Shown here: one piece after another, positions 55,690-64,000 of the stretch
How the letters are laid out: the number at the start of each line of letters is the position of its first letter
Position numbering within the stretch: the stretch's first letter is position 1
Assembly (NCBI GenBank): GCA_963825405.1
Contig: CAWGTB010000001.1
Span: 434,001-498,000, forward strand
DNA from: JACPNO01 sp963825405
Lineage (GTDB): Bacteria > Acidobacteriota > Terriglobia > Bryobacterales > Bryobacteraceae
Direction: 5' to 3'
Length of the DNA: 64,000 nucleotides
Notes under the pieces: generated by a model
Seen by the model: the letters and a program-made list of their open reading frames with translations, nothing else
The model's database searches: none
Told to the model about the DNA's origin: nothing
Program-made: the position numbers and the translations under genes

Positions 55690-57696
55690 ATGACTCGCCG
55701 CACATTCATCGAGACCGCTCTGTTAACCGCCGCAGTAAGCTCCTTCGAATTCGATGAGGCCACGGTTGCGGCATTGCAATCCGGCAAGCACACCGCGCGC
55801 GCCATTACCGAGCGTTACCTGGCGCGGATTGGCAAGATCGATAAGCAGAGCGTGAATGCCGTGATCGAAATCAATCCCGATGCGGTCAGTATTGCGCACG
55901 CACTGGATCAGGAGCGCAAGCAGAAAGGTGCGCGCGGCCCGCTGCATGGCATCCCGGTACTCATCAAGGACAACATCGACACCGCCGACCGCATGAACAC
56001 CACGGCTGGATCGCTCGCGCTCGCGGGCTCGATCGCCGCCCAGGATTCGTTCGTCGCCCAGCGGCTGCGCGCGGCTGGCGCCGTCATTCTCGGCAAGACC
56101 AACATGAGCGAGTGGGCCAATTTCCGGTCGTCGCATTCGATCAGCGGCTGGAGCGGCCGCGGCGGCCTCACGCGCAATCCCTATGCGCTCGACCGCAATT
56201 CGTGCGGTTCAAGTTCGGGATCGGGCGCGGCGGTCGCGGCCAATCTTTGCGCGCTGGCGGTCGGCACCGAAACGGATGGGTCTGTCGTCTGCCCGGCTTC
56301 GATCAACGGCATTGTCGGGATCAAACCGACTCTGGGCCTCATCAGCCGCTCGGGAATTATTCCCATCGCGCACAGCCAGGACACCGCCGGCCCGATGGCG
56401 CGCACGGTTCGCGATGCTGCCATTCTGCTGGGCGCGCTGGCCGGGCTGGACCCGCGCGATGCCGCTACCAACGCCAGCGCCGCCCACATCCAACCGGATT
56501 ACACCAAGTTTCTAGATCCCGCCGGGTTGCGAGGCGCGCGCATCGGAGTCGCGCGAAAATTTTTCGGCTTCAACGCCGCCGTCGATCGCGTAATGGAGAA
56601 CTGTCTGGCGGAGATGAAGCGCCAGGGCGCGGAGATTATCGACCCCGCCGATCTTCCGTCGCACGGCAAGTTCGGCGATGCGGAATCCGAGGTGCTGCAT
56701 TACGAGTTCAAGACCGATGTGAATGCATATCTCGGCGCGCTCGGCGCATCAGTTCCGGTGCACTCGCTGGCCGATGTCATCGCGTTCAACGAGAAGCACC
56801 GCGCCCAGGAGATGCCGTACTTTGAACAGGAAACTTTCGTGAAATCCGAGGTCAAAGGGCCGCTGACGGAGCAAGCCTACCTGGACGCATTGGCCCAGTG
56901 CCAGCAGCAATCCCGCGCCGAGGGCATTGACGCCGTCATCGCCCAGTTTCGCGTGGATGCCATCGTCGCACCTACCGCCGGTCCGGCTTGGCTTACGGAT
57001 TTGGTGAATGGCGATCACGATAGCGGCGGCTGTTCGACTCCCGCGGCCGTGGCTGGCTATCCGCATATCACCGTGCCGGCCGGCTTCATTCAGGGGCTGC
57101 CGGTCGGCATCTCTTTTTTCGGGCCGGCCTGGAGCGAACCGGTATTGCTCAAACTGGCGTACAGCTTCGAGCAGGCCGTGAAGGCAAGGCAGGCGCCGCG
57201 CTTTCTGGCGACGGCGGAGGTGCGGGTTGAAATGAAAACCCCATTTCTCGCAGAGACGCAGAGTACACAGAGAATCCCAACACCTTCTTATTGTTTGTTG
57301 ATTTTCTCTGCGTTCTCTGCGTCTCTGCGAGAAACATTTTTCATTACTTTGCCGCCCTTCATCACGAACAGCACGCGGCGCACGGAGGTGATGTCGTCCA
57401 GCGGGTTGCCGTCGGTTGCTACCAGGTCTGCCTCGAAGCCTGGCTCCACCGTGCCGATACGATCCGCCATTCCCAGCGATTCTGCCGCAAGCGACGTCCC
57501 GCTCACGATCACGTCCATCGCCTTCTGGCCGCCATCGCGCACGCGGTACACGAATTCCTCGGCGTTGCGCCCATGCGCCCCCGCCACCGCGTCCGTGCCT
57601 AGCACCACTTTCACGCCCTTCACTATCGCCCGCCGCAGCACGTCGGCCGTCAGCGGCACAGCCCGTTCGAGGGTCGCGAATCCTTCCTCGGTGTAG
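55690..57696 (+). CDS. Amidase signature family protein (reads past its natural end)
   Basis: 668 codons as sequenced, but amidase similarity stops near residue 515 (base 57235). Twin-arginine-like start MTRRTFIETALLTAAVSS. The catalytic triad is complete: Lys in VLIKDNIDTADRMNTTAGS, Ser-cisSer in DRNSCGSSSGSGAAVAANL and SVVCPASINGIVGIKPT. Beyond 57235 the frame runs through a family A repeat and then antisense to the amidohydrolase. One inserted base just before would restore a TGA at 57233-57235, so the tail is probably not real. It hydrolyses an unknown amide in the periplasm. Confidence 0.8.
   Translation: MTRRTFIETALLTAAVSSFEFDEATVAALQSGKHTARAITERYLARIGKIDKQSVNAVIEINPDAVSIAHALDQERKQKGARGPLHGIPVLIKDNIDTADRMNTTAGSLALAGSIAAQDSFVAQRLRAAGAVILGKTNMSEWANFRSSHSISGWSGRGGLTRNPYALDRNSCGSSSGSGAAVAANLCALAVGTETDGSVVCPASINGIVGIKPTLGLISRSGIIPIAHSQDTAGPMARTVRDAAILLGALAGLDPRDAATNASAAHIQPDYTKFLDPAGLRGARIGVARKFFGFNAAVDRVMENCLAEMKRQGAEIIDPADLPSHGKFGDAESEVLHYEFKTDVNAYLGALGASVPVHSLADVIAFNEKHRAQEMPYFEQETFVKSEVKGPLTEQAYLDALAQCQQQSRAEGIDAVIAQFRVDAIVAPTAGPAWLTDLVNGDHDSGGCSTPAAVAGYPHITVPAGFIQGLPVGISFFGPAWSEPVLLKLAYSFEQAVKARQAPRFLATAEVRVEMKTPFLAETQSTQRIPTPSYCLLIFSAFSASLRETFFITLPPFITNSTRRTEVMSSSGLPSVATRSASKPGSTVPIRSAIPSDSAASDVPLTITSIAFWPPSRTRYTNSSALRPCAPATASVPSTTFTPFTIARRSTSAVSGTARSRVANPSSV
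57244..57334. repeat. Palindromic intergenic repeat, family A copy 2
   Basis: Perfect 20-base arms (57244-57263 and 57315-57334) of TTTCTCGCAGAGACGCAGAG type. Situated between convergent genes like copy 1. Its codons supply the predicted C-terminal tail of the amidohydrolase (SRRDAENAEKINKQ). Confidence 0.88.
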
Positions 57697-58503
57697 TTGC
57701 CGATTCCCAGAAACTTGGGCTTGTTCTCCAGATAGTTATGCAGCACCAGAAAATTCGGATCGAAATACACGCCGCGCTCGCGCATCAGGTCCAGCACGCT
57801 GTCATCGAGCATGGTTCCGTGCTCGATCGACGTGCAACCGGCCAGCACTGCGGCCCGCGCGCCGTCGGAGGAATGGGCATGCACTACGGCCCGCAAGCCC
57901 TGCACTTTGGCCTCGCCGCACGCTGCCTGAATTTGCGCGTCGCTGATCGATTGCTCACCGCCATCTCGAATGCTTCGGGTGGCGAATAGCTTGATGACGT
58001 CGGCGCCTTCGCGTTTGAGCTGCTGCACCACTTGCCGGATCATACTGGGGCTGCCGGTGTTTTCACCGACCGCTCCGAGGGAGGTAATCAGGCGGGGCCC
58101 CGGAATTTGGCCGCGATCGATGGCGCCGCGCAGATCGCGATCACTGAGCGCGCCCAGGCTCTGCACTGTCGTAAAACCAGCCATGAGCGTCGCGTAGGCG
58201 TTGCCGGCGGCGTCGAGCGGCGAGCCATCGGGGGAAAGCCGCTGATTGCGGTCGAAATACCAGCTGATGTGGACATGGGTGTCGATCCAGCCCGGCATCA
58301 CGGTGAGGCGGCTGAGGTCATAGGTAGGCGGCAGCTTGCTACTGGGCGTCGACCTTCTCAATGCGCGTTCCGCGAACCACGATGGTGGCGTTGCGCAGGA
58401 TGCCGCCCTTGCCATCGAGCAGGCGCCCGGCGCGAATCACAGTGGCGTTATCCTGGGCCCAGGCCGCCCCAATGGCGAGGCACGCGATGAAGGCGGCTCT
58501 CAT
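57288..58503 (-). CDS. Metal-dependent amidohydrolase, imidazolonepropionase/prolidase-like, secreted (one frameshift)
   Basis: About 405 aa from the ATG at 58503. Signal peptide MRAAFIACLAIGAAWAQ, beta-sandwich (ATVIRAGRLLDGKGG), then the metal motif PGWIDTHVHISW, catalytic Lys region VIKLFATRSI, HAHSSDGARAAVLAGCTSIEHGT and the Asp in VVLGTDAVAG. A one-base insertion near 58341 shifts the frame after RIEKVDA (total 3n+1). The last 16 residues derive from the repeat. Likely substrates are dipeptides or cyclic amides. Confidence 0.85.
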
Positions 58504-58543
58504 AGGTATATAATAGAAGTTTCCCCGGCAGCTTGGGCCTGTT

Positions 58544-59059
58544 ATGTTCCTCAGCATCAAGGAGATGGAAGTCCGGAAGGTTAAGTTTGACCAGACCTTC
58601 CCGCCGGGTGAGATCGACTTTGTCGATGCCGGCGTCAAACAGGCTGGTCCGCTGCGGGCCACGGGCGAGGCTGAGCTGTTGGACAACACGGATGAGATTC
58701 GCATCAAGGGGAACCTCACCGTGGTGATGGAGGCGGAATGTGACCGCTGCCTGGCTCAGGCGATTTTTCCCATCGACGCGCCGTTTGACCTGTTTTACCA
58801 GCCTATGGCGGAGATCGCCGTGGAAGAAGAAGTCGCTATCGACCCGGGGGAAGCCGAGATTGGCTTCTATGAAGGCGACGGGCTGGAACTGGAGGATATA
58901 CTAAGGGAGCAGGTCCTGCTGATGCTTCCTATGCAACGCACTTGCCGCACGGATTGCAGGGGCATTTGTCCGGTGTGCGGCAGGAACCGGAACGAGGTTT
59001 CCTGCGAGTGCCGGACGCATCCGGGCGACGATCGCTGGGCCGCGCTCCGCAATTTGTAG
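58544..59059 (+). CDS. yceD: YceD/DUF177 family protein
   Basis: 171 aa. Start MFLSIKEMEVRKVKFDQTF, CxxC pair in EAECDRCLAQA, and the C-terminal CRTDCRGICPVCGRNRN. It precedes rpmF by 19 bases, the conserved order in many phyla; plant and bacterial homologues support 23S rRNA accumulation. TATAAT at 58509-58514 is a likely -10, although the -35 is poor. Confidence 0.9.
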   Translation: MFLSIKEMEVRKVKFDQTFPPGEIDFVDAGVKQAGPLRATGEAELLDNTDEIRIKGNLTVVMEAECDRCLAQAIFPIDAPFDLFYQPMAEIAVEEEVAIDPGEAEIGFYEGDGLELEDILREQVLLMLPMQRTCRTDCRGICPVCGRNRNEVSCECRTHPGDDRWAALRNL

Positions 59060-59078
59060 ATTCAGAGAGAACGAGAAC

Positions 59079-59261
59079 ATGCCTAATCCAAAGAGACGAC
59101 ATTCTGCCGCGCGGCGAGGTAACCGGCGCGCTCACGACAGCCTGAAAAAGGTTTCGCTTTCCGAGTGCCCCAACTGCCACGAGGCCAAGCTTCCGCACCG
59201 GGTTTGCCCGCATTGCGGTCAATACAAAGGGCGGGAAGTTATCGAAGTCGCCGAGGCGTAA
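59079..59261 (+). CDS. rpmF: 50S ribosomal protein L32
   Basis: 60 aa. MPNPKRRHSAARRGNRRAHD start and a zinc ribbon of two CxxC pairs (CPNC, CPHC). Part of the yceD-rpmF-plsX cluster; full length. Confidence 0.96.
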   Translation: MPNPKRRHSAARRGNRRAHDSLKKVSLSECPNCHEAKLPHRVCPHCGQYKGREVIEVAEA

Positions 59262-59294
59262 CATGCGCGGCCATTGCGCCCCACCCTTTCGCGT

Positions 59295-60311
59295 ATGGTG
59301 ACGATTGCCGTCGACGCCATGGGCGCCGACAAGTCTCCCAAGCCTGAAATCGAAGGCGCCGTCCGGGCAGCCAAAAGCCTGGGGGTGAAGGTCATTTTGG
59401 TGGGACGGCAGGATGTCCTGGAGCGCGAATTGGCTCTGCAGGATGGCTACCGGTCGCTTCCCATCGAAATTCAGCACGCCAGCGAGCAGGTCACCATGCA
59501 TGACAGCGCCGCCAAGGCGGTGCGCAGCAAGCGTGACAGCTCCATGCGGGTGGCCTCGCGCATGGTTCGCGAAGGCCATGCTCAGGGATTTGTGTCCGCC
59601 GGCAATACCGGCGCGGTAATGGCCACGGCCAAGATGGTGCAGGGATTGGTTCCTGGCGTCGAGCGTCCCGCCCTGGCTGGCGTGTTTCCCACCTTGTCGG
59701 GCAGACCGGTAGTGATGGTGGACGTTGGCGCCAATGTCGATTGCTCGCCGCGCATGCTGGCGCAGTTCGCCGTGATGGGCGAGATGTACTCGCGCGTCAT
59801 CCTTCACCAGCACAATCCGCGGGTCGGACTTCTTTCGATCGGCGAAGAAGAGCATAAAGGCAACGAGGTCACTCGCGCCGCCACGCCACTGCTGAAATCA
59901 CTTCCCATTAATTTCATCGGCAACGTGGAAGGCCGCGATATCTATTCCGGCAAGGCGGACGTGATTGTTTGCGATGGATTCATCGGCAATGTGGCGCTGA
60001 AAGTGAGCGAGGGCCTGGTCGAGATGATCACCGACATGCTGCACGAATCGCTCGCGGCCACCATCACGCGCAAAATCGGCTACGTGCTCTCGCGCGCAGC
60101 GTTCACCGATTTCAAGCGGCGCGTGGATTATTCCGAGTATGGCGGCGCTCCGCTGTTGGGCGTCAAGGGCGTGTGTATCATTTGCCATGGCAGTTCCAAC
60201 GCCAACGCCATCCGCAATGCCATCCGGGTGGCGGCTGAGTTTTCAAGCGGCCAGATTAACAAAGGCATCGAGACTGAATTTAGGCGGTGGGCCGAAGTTG
60301 CAGTGACATAA
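59295..60311 (+). CDS. plsX: Phosphate acyltransferase PlsX
   Basis: 338 aa from the ATG at 59295 (MVTIAVDAMGADKSPK is the family N-terminus; a start 7 codons earlier is possible). Motifs GFVSAGNTGAVMA, RPALAGVFPT, DVGANVDCSPRML, CDGFIGNVALKVSEG. It makes acyl-phosphate from acyl-ACP for phospholipid synthesis. The usual fabH neighbour is not next; dsbD follows. Confidence 0.95.
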   Translation: MVTIAVDAMGADKSPKPEIEGAVRAAKSLGVKVILVGRQDVLERELALQDGYRSLPIEIQHASEQVTMHDSAAKAVRSKRDSSMRVASRMVREGHAQGFVSAGNTGAVMATAKMVQGLVPGVERPALAGVFPTLSGRPVVMVDVGANVDCSPRMLAQFAVMGEMYSRVILHQHNPRVGLLSIGEEEHKGNEVTRAATPLLKSLPINFIGNVEGRDIYSGKADVIVCDGFIGNVALKVSEGLVEMITDMLHESLAATITRKIGYVLSRAAFTDFKRRVDYSEYGGAPLLGVKGVCIICHGSSNANAIRNAIRVAAEFSSGQINKGIETEFRRWAEVAVT

Positions 60312-60351
60312 GGCGCAACTTTTCGTCGAATCGATAGATCGAATTAACAGA

Positions 60352-62678
60352 ATGAAAGCGGCGTTCCTTCTAGCGGTGATCCTCCTGGCCGGCTCTGCGC
60401 GGGCGCAGAACCAGGTCGAATGGTCGCTCACGGTCGAACCTGCCAAGGCGGCTCCCGGATCGAAGGTGCTGGCGCGGCTGGAGGGCAAGATCGCCGCCGG
60501 CTGGCATCTCTATTCGCTTTCGACGCCCAAGGGCGGCCCCATCCCCACGACCATTCGGCTCCTGGACGCCGACCGCCGTCGAAAGCCAGCGCATTCTCGA
60601 ACCCAAGCCGAAGCGCGCCCACGATCCCAATTTCAACCTGGATACGGAGACCTACGAAGGCGAGGTCGCGTTCCTGCTCGATCTCGCGGTGAAGAAGGAC
60701 GCACCCGCCGGTCCCGCCGAAATCGGAGCCGAAATTCGTTATCAGGTGTGCAGCGATAAGCTGTGCATACCGCCGGTAAAGCGGCGGGCTACGGCAACGC
60801 TGGCGATCGACCCGGCGGCCCCTGCGGCAGCGCTCACCATTCCTCCCGGCTACAGCGAGGCCAAGCCTGCGGGTGCAGCGGCCGCCCAAACGGGCACGGC
60901 TGCGCCGGCAAGCACCGAGGACCTGGGTATTTTTCTACTGGCCGCATTCGGCTTCGGCTTCCTGGCCATTTTCACGCCATGCGTGTTCCCGATGATTCCG
61001 ATCACCATGTCGTTCTTCCTGAATCGTCCGGAATCCACACGGCGGCAGGCAGTCACGCAGGCGGCGATATTTTGCCTCGGAATCATCGTATTGTTCTCCG
61101 GCCTGGGCCTGGTGACGACCGCGGTGCTCGGTCCGTTCGGCGTGGTGCAGTTGGGCTCCAATCCCTGGGTCAATGGGCTGATCGCCGTGATCTTCATTGG
61201 TGTTCGGGCTGAGCCTGCTCGGCGCCTTCGAAATTACGATTCCGTCCGTGATCCTGACCCGCCTGGACCGGGTCTCGCAGCAGGGCGGAACGCTGGGCAC
61301 CCTCCTCATGGGGCTGACCTTTTCGCTGGCATCCTTCGCGTGCGTGGGGCCGTTCGTCGGGACGCTGCTGGCCGCTTCCGTGCAGGGCGGCGGCATGCGG
61401 CCGCTGGCGGGCATGGCAGTCTTCGCCGCTGGACTGGCGTCGCCCTTCTTTCTGCTGGCGATCTTCCCCGCCTATCTCAAGCGCATGCCCAAGAGCGGCG
61501 GCTGGCTGGCGCGGGTAAAAGTCGTGATGGGCTTCATCATTCTGGCCATCATGCTGAAATATCTTTCCAGCGTGGACCAGGTGCTGCAGTGGAACGTGCT
61601 CACGCGCGAGCGCTTCCTGGCCGCATGGGTGGTCCTGTTCGCCATGGCCGGCATCTACTTGCTGGGCTTCCTGCGCATGGAAGGCGTGTCCAAAGACGAA
61701 ACGCTGGGCTTGGGACGTTTGCTCACCGGCGCGTTCCTGGTGATCTTCGCCATCAGCCTGGTGCCGGGAATGTTCGGCGCAAGGCTGGGTGAGCTGGACG
61801 CGTACGTGCCACTGCCAACGGGACAATCCGGCTTCGGCGCAGCCGGCGGCGCGGGCGGTGAGACCGCCATCGCATGGATGAAGAATCAATTCCAGGAGGG
61901 CCTGGAACGGGCCAAGCGCGAGAACAAGCTGGTATTCGTCAACTTTACCGGCTACGCCTGCACCAATTGCCACTGGATGAAATCCAATATGTTCCCGCGG
62001 CCGGAAATCGCGGCGGCGATGAAGCAGTTTGTGCTGGTTGAGCTTTATACGGATGGCTCTGACCCGGCATCCGAGCAGAATCAGGAACTGGAGCAGAAGC
62101 TTTTCCACACGATCGCGATTCCGTTTTACGGCATTTTCGATGGCGACGGCAAAGTGCTGGCGAGTTTTCCCGGGCAGACGCGCAATGCGCAGGAGTTTCT
62201 GGCGTTCCTGAATCAACCGGCTCCGGCGTCTGCGCCATCGGCTGCCGCGGCCACTTCCCCGTCCGCGTCCCCAAGCGTTCTGACGGATTTGGGGCTGAAA
62301 ACCCTGGAAGGGGCGGCCTTCGACCCGTCTCTGGTATCGGATCGAGTGCTGGTTCTCAACTTTTGGGCGACATGGTGCGTGCCTTGCATTCGTGAAATCC
62401 CCAATTTCAATCGTTTTAGCGAGGAATGGGCTTCCAAAGGCGTGGAAGTGGTCGGAGTTTCACAGGATGAAGAGGGCGCGAGCGTGGTGAAGCCGTTCCT
62501 GAGTAAGCATCCCATAAAGTACCGGCTGGCGTTGGGCTCTGACGCCGCTTCGGAGAAATTTCAACCTACTCCGCTGCCAACAACAATTGTGTTCGATCGG
62601 CACGGAAAAGCCATCCAGCGTTTTCAAGGTTTCGCCCATCCCGAAGCCATCGAGGCCGCTGTCCGGCAGGCTCTTTAG
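60352..62678 (+). CDS. dsbD: Thiol:disulfide interchange protein DsbD with extra C-terminal TlpA domain (two frameshifts)
   Basis: About 775 aa when joined. Signal peptide (LLAVILLAGSARAQ), periplasmic DsbD-alpha-like domain with the Cys pair VCSDKLCIPP, eight-helix CcdA-type core with FTPCVFPMIPITMSFF and FACVGPF, a thioredoxin domain with NFTGYACTNCHW, an Ala/Pro/Ser linker, and a fourth unit, a TlpA/AhpC-like thioredoxin with NFWATWCVPCIREIP. Frames shift near 60575 and 61200 (one extra base each). It moves electrons from cytoplasmic thioredoxin to periplasmic thiols. The second thioredoxin is not in standard DsbD. Confidence 0.9.
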
Positions 62679-62791
62679 CCGCGCATTGAAGCAATACCCC
62701 CACATCTGATCCGCGCGAATTCTCAAGGAAAGCTTGCAAGAATACAAGTCCGGCGGTATCCTTTGGGCACCAGGACATAGGAATTAGGCCG

Positions 62792-63409
62792 ATGCCGGTA
62801 GCGCCGCCAGCCATCGATCAGTTCGCGAAGGTACTGCTTCGCATGGGACCGCTCTGTCATTGGGCGATCGATAAACATTGCCGTTTCACACAAGCCGCCG
62901 GAGACACCGGCCGGCTTTTCCACCAATCGCCCGACGACCTGACAGGCCGTGGAATTTCCGAAGTTTCGAACCCCCGCATGGCGTTGCATTGGGGCCTGGC
63001 ATTGGGGAAAGTGTTTGCCGGCGAAGCGCTGGTTGAGGAAATTTCGTTCGGCAATCCGGAATTCAAATACTTTGTCACTCATCTACCGGTTCGCGATGCA
63101 GAGGGCCAGGTAATATTCGCGGCGGGATTCGCTCACGATCCGCGCCAATGGGAAGCAGAGCCCGAACCCTGGAACGGCGATTTTCTCCAACAAATAGAAG
63201 CGTCGCGCGCCAAGACGGCTGATTTTCTGCATGACGACGTGGCGCAATCGTTGAGCGTCGCGGGCTTGCAGCTTGATCTGCTGCGCATGGACCTGGAATC
63301 GACCGTGCCGGAAATCGCTACGCGGACCGCCGAAATACAGGGCCTGCTGGACGAAGCGCTGCGCCGGGTTCGGGAGTTCAATGCAGCCCACCTCAGGCCC
63401 GGGTCCTAA
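62792..63409 (+). CDS. PAS-like sensor with DHp (HisKA_3) helix but no ATPase domain
   Basis: 205 aa. Residues about 20-115 form a PAS-like domain (GRLFHQSPDDLTGRGISEV, FKYFVTHLPVRDAEGQVIFAAGF). Residues 140-200 form the dimerisation helix of NarX/DegS-type kinases, with the phospho-acceptor region TADFLHDDVAQSLSVAGLQLD. The chain stops before any N/G box, so it cannot bind ATP by itself. It sits 5 bases before a NarL-type regulator and probably passes a signal to it through a partner kinase or acts as a phosphatase. Confidence 0.75.
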   Translation: MPVAPPAIDQFAKVLLRMGPLCHWAIDKHCRFTQAAGDTGRLFHQSPDDLTGRGISEVSNPRMALHWGLALGKVFAGEALVEEISFGNPEFKYFVTHLPVRDAEGQVIFAAGFAHDPRQWEAEPEPWNGDFLQQIEASRAKTADFLHDDVAQSLSVAGLQLDLLRMDLESTVPEIATRTAEIQGLLDEALRRVREFNAAHLRPGS

Positions 63410-63414
63410 TCCGC

Positions 63415-64000
63415 ATGCCCTACGAAATCCTGCTGGTGGACGATCACAAAATCATGCGCGACGGCGTCAAAGCCCTCATTGAGCGCAGCCCCGAGTTTCA
63501 AGTAGTAGCGGAAGCCGATAGCGGCCCCGACGCCATCCAGGTTTGCAAACGCGTTCATCCCGACCTGGTCGTAATGGACATCGCTCTGCCCGGCTTGAAT
63601 GGAATCGACACGGTCAAGGAGTTGATGCGGCAGCAGCCGGCGGTCAAGGTCATCATGCTTTCGATGTACGACGATGAGGAGTCGGTGGTCAGTGCGATAC
63701 GCTCCGGCGCCCGCGCGTTCGTGCTCAAGAAAGCTTCCTCGGGAGACCTGATGGACGCGCTGCGCACGGTGGCGCATGGCGGGTCGTATCTCGGCTCCCA
63801 TGTTTCCGACCGCTTGCTGACGCGCATCCAGAGCGGCGACCTGGAAACCAGGGGTCGCAGCCAGGTGCTGGACAAAGTCACGCCGCGCGAGCGCCAGGTG
63901 CTGTGTCTCATCGCCGAAGGCAAGACCAGCAAGGAGATTGCCGCCATCCTCACTTTGGGCGTGGAGACCGTGCGCAGCTACCGCAAGGCGGTCATGAAAA
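63415..64000 (+). CDS. NarL/FixJ-type response regulator (3' partial)
   Basis: At least 195 residues. Receiver: ILLVDDHKIMRDGVKAL, phospho-acceptor Asp in HPDLVVMDIALPG, then VIMLSMYDDEESVV and the K in AFVLKKAS. LuxR-type HTH begins DKVTPRERQVLCLIAEGKTSKEIAAIL and runs off the window within the recognition helix. Follows the kinase-like gene by 5 bases. Confidence 0.92.
   Translation, partial: MPYEILLVDDHKIMRDGVKALIERSPEFQVVAEADSGPDAIQVCKRVHPDLVVMDIALPGLNGIDTVKELMRQQPAVKVIMLSMYDDEESVVSAIRSGARAFVLKKASSGDLMDALRTVAHGGSYLGSHVSDRLLTRIQSGDLETRGRSQVLDKVTPRERQVLCLIAEGKTSKEIAAILTLGVETVRSYRKAVMK

Noticed and set aside
61194..62216. Antisense frame opposite dsbD
   Set aside because: His/Gln-rich shadow of a membrane protein gene.

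Overview
The window is about 60% GC, gene-dense bacterial DNA with no phage or plasmid signature. Its gene content suggests an Acidobacteriota member, most likely of the Bryobacterales/Solibacter group. The pointers are planctomycete-type cytochrome proteins (PSD1/DUF1549-DUF1553 and DUF1501), a PPC-domain surface protein, PadR and MarR regulators, a Ku/LigD repair pair, ThuA, a P460-type cytochrome, and palindromic intergenic repeats. The taxonomic call is inference. A striking feature is the number of broken frames. Wherever both ends of a broken gene are fixed (rpsA, ilvD, dut, the GGDEF gene, the FDH iron-sulfur gene, an amidohydrolase) its length is 3n+1. Every break therefore looks like an extra base, which points to insertion errors in the assembly rather than pseudogenes.

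Layout. 1-3.7 kb: lactonase-like propeller (partial), GH38 alpha-mannosidase and a GNAT, translationally coupled. 3.6-9.2 kb: a divergent MarR regulator and an operon for a soluble NAD-type formate dehydrogenase. Its catalytic subunit carries an in-frame UGA with a textbook SECIS hairpin, and its N-terminal iron-sulfur module is a separate gene at the far end of the operon. 9.2-13.9 kb: PSD1 cytochrome plus DUF1501. 14-17.5 kb: Ku and LigD, divergent. 17.6-20.8 kb: CDF metal exporter, threonine synthase, lytic transglycosylase, pterin dehydratase. 20.9-23.7 kb: PilZ, a divergent thyX/dut pair for dTMP supply, PadR. 23.8-27.1 kb: tRNA-Ala(CGC), methyltransferase, tatB-tatC, and two tiny genes behind a sigma-54-type promoter.

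27.1-32.2 kb is a tight leftward operon (P460 cytochrome, ThuA, ilvD, ymdB, GGDEF). 32.2-37.1 kb reads rightward: a Tat-exported FAD oxidoreductase, hydantoinase/oxoprolinase, UDP-GlcNAc epimerase, DinB. 37.1-39.9 kb holds a Cys-rich small protein whose promoter spacer contains a CsoR-like operator, a secreted repeat protein and a papain-like cysteine protease. 40.6-43.3 kb is a visibly lower-GC patch (DUF4236/TerB-like protein, CarboxypepD_reg-like protein) ending at the 3' end of tRNA-Arg(TCG). 43.3-46.2 kb holds the housekeeping genes HIT, HU and rpsA. 46.7-52.6 kb is a second cytochrome/PPC/DUF1549 surface module. 52.7-58.5 kb: glycerol facilitator, DinB, a second ATP-dependent DNA ligase, amidase, amidohydrolase. 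58.5-60.3 kb is the conserved yceD-rpmF-plsX cluster. 60.3-64 kb: a DsbD with an extra C-terminal TlpA domain, then a kinase-like protein without an ATPase domain paired with a NarL-type response regulator cut by the window end.

The best candidates for something new are the split selenocysteine formate dehydrogenase under a MarR operator, the CsoR-like promoter of the Cys-rich protein, the sigma-54 microgene pair, and the internally duplicated DUF4236/TerB protein beside tRNA-Arg.
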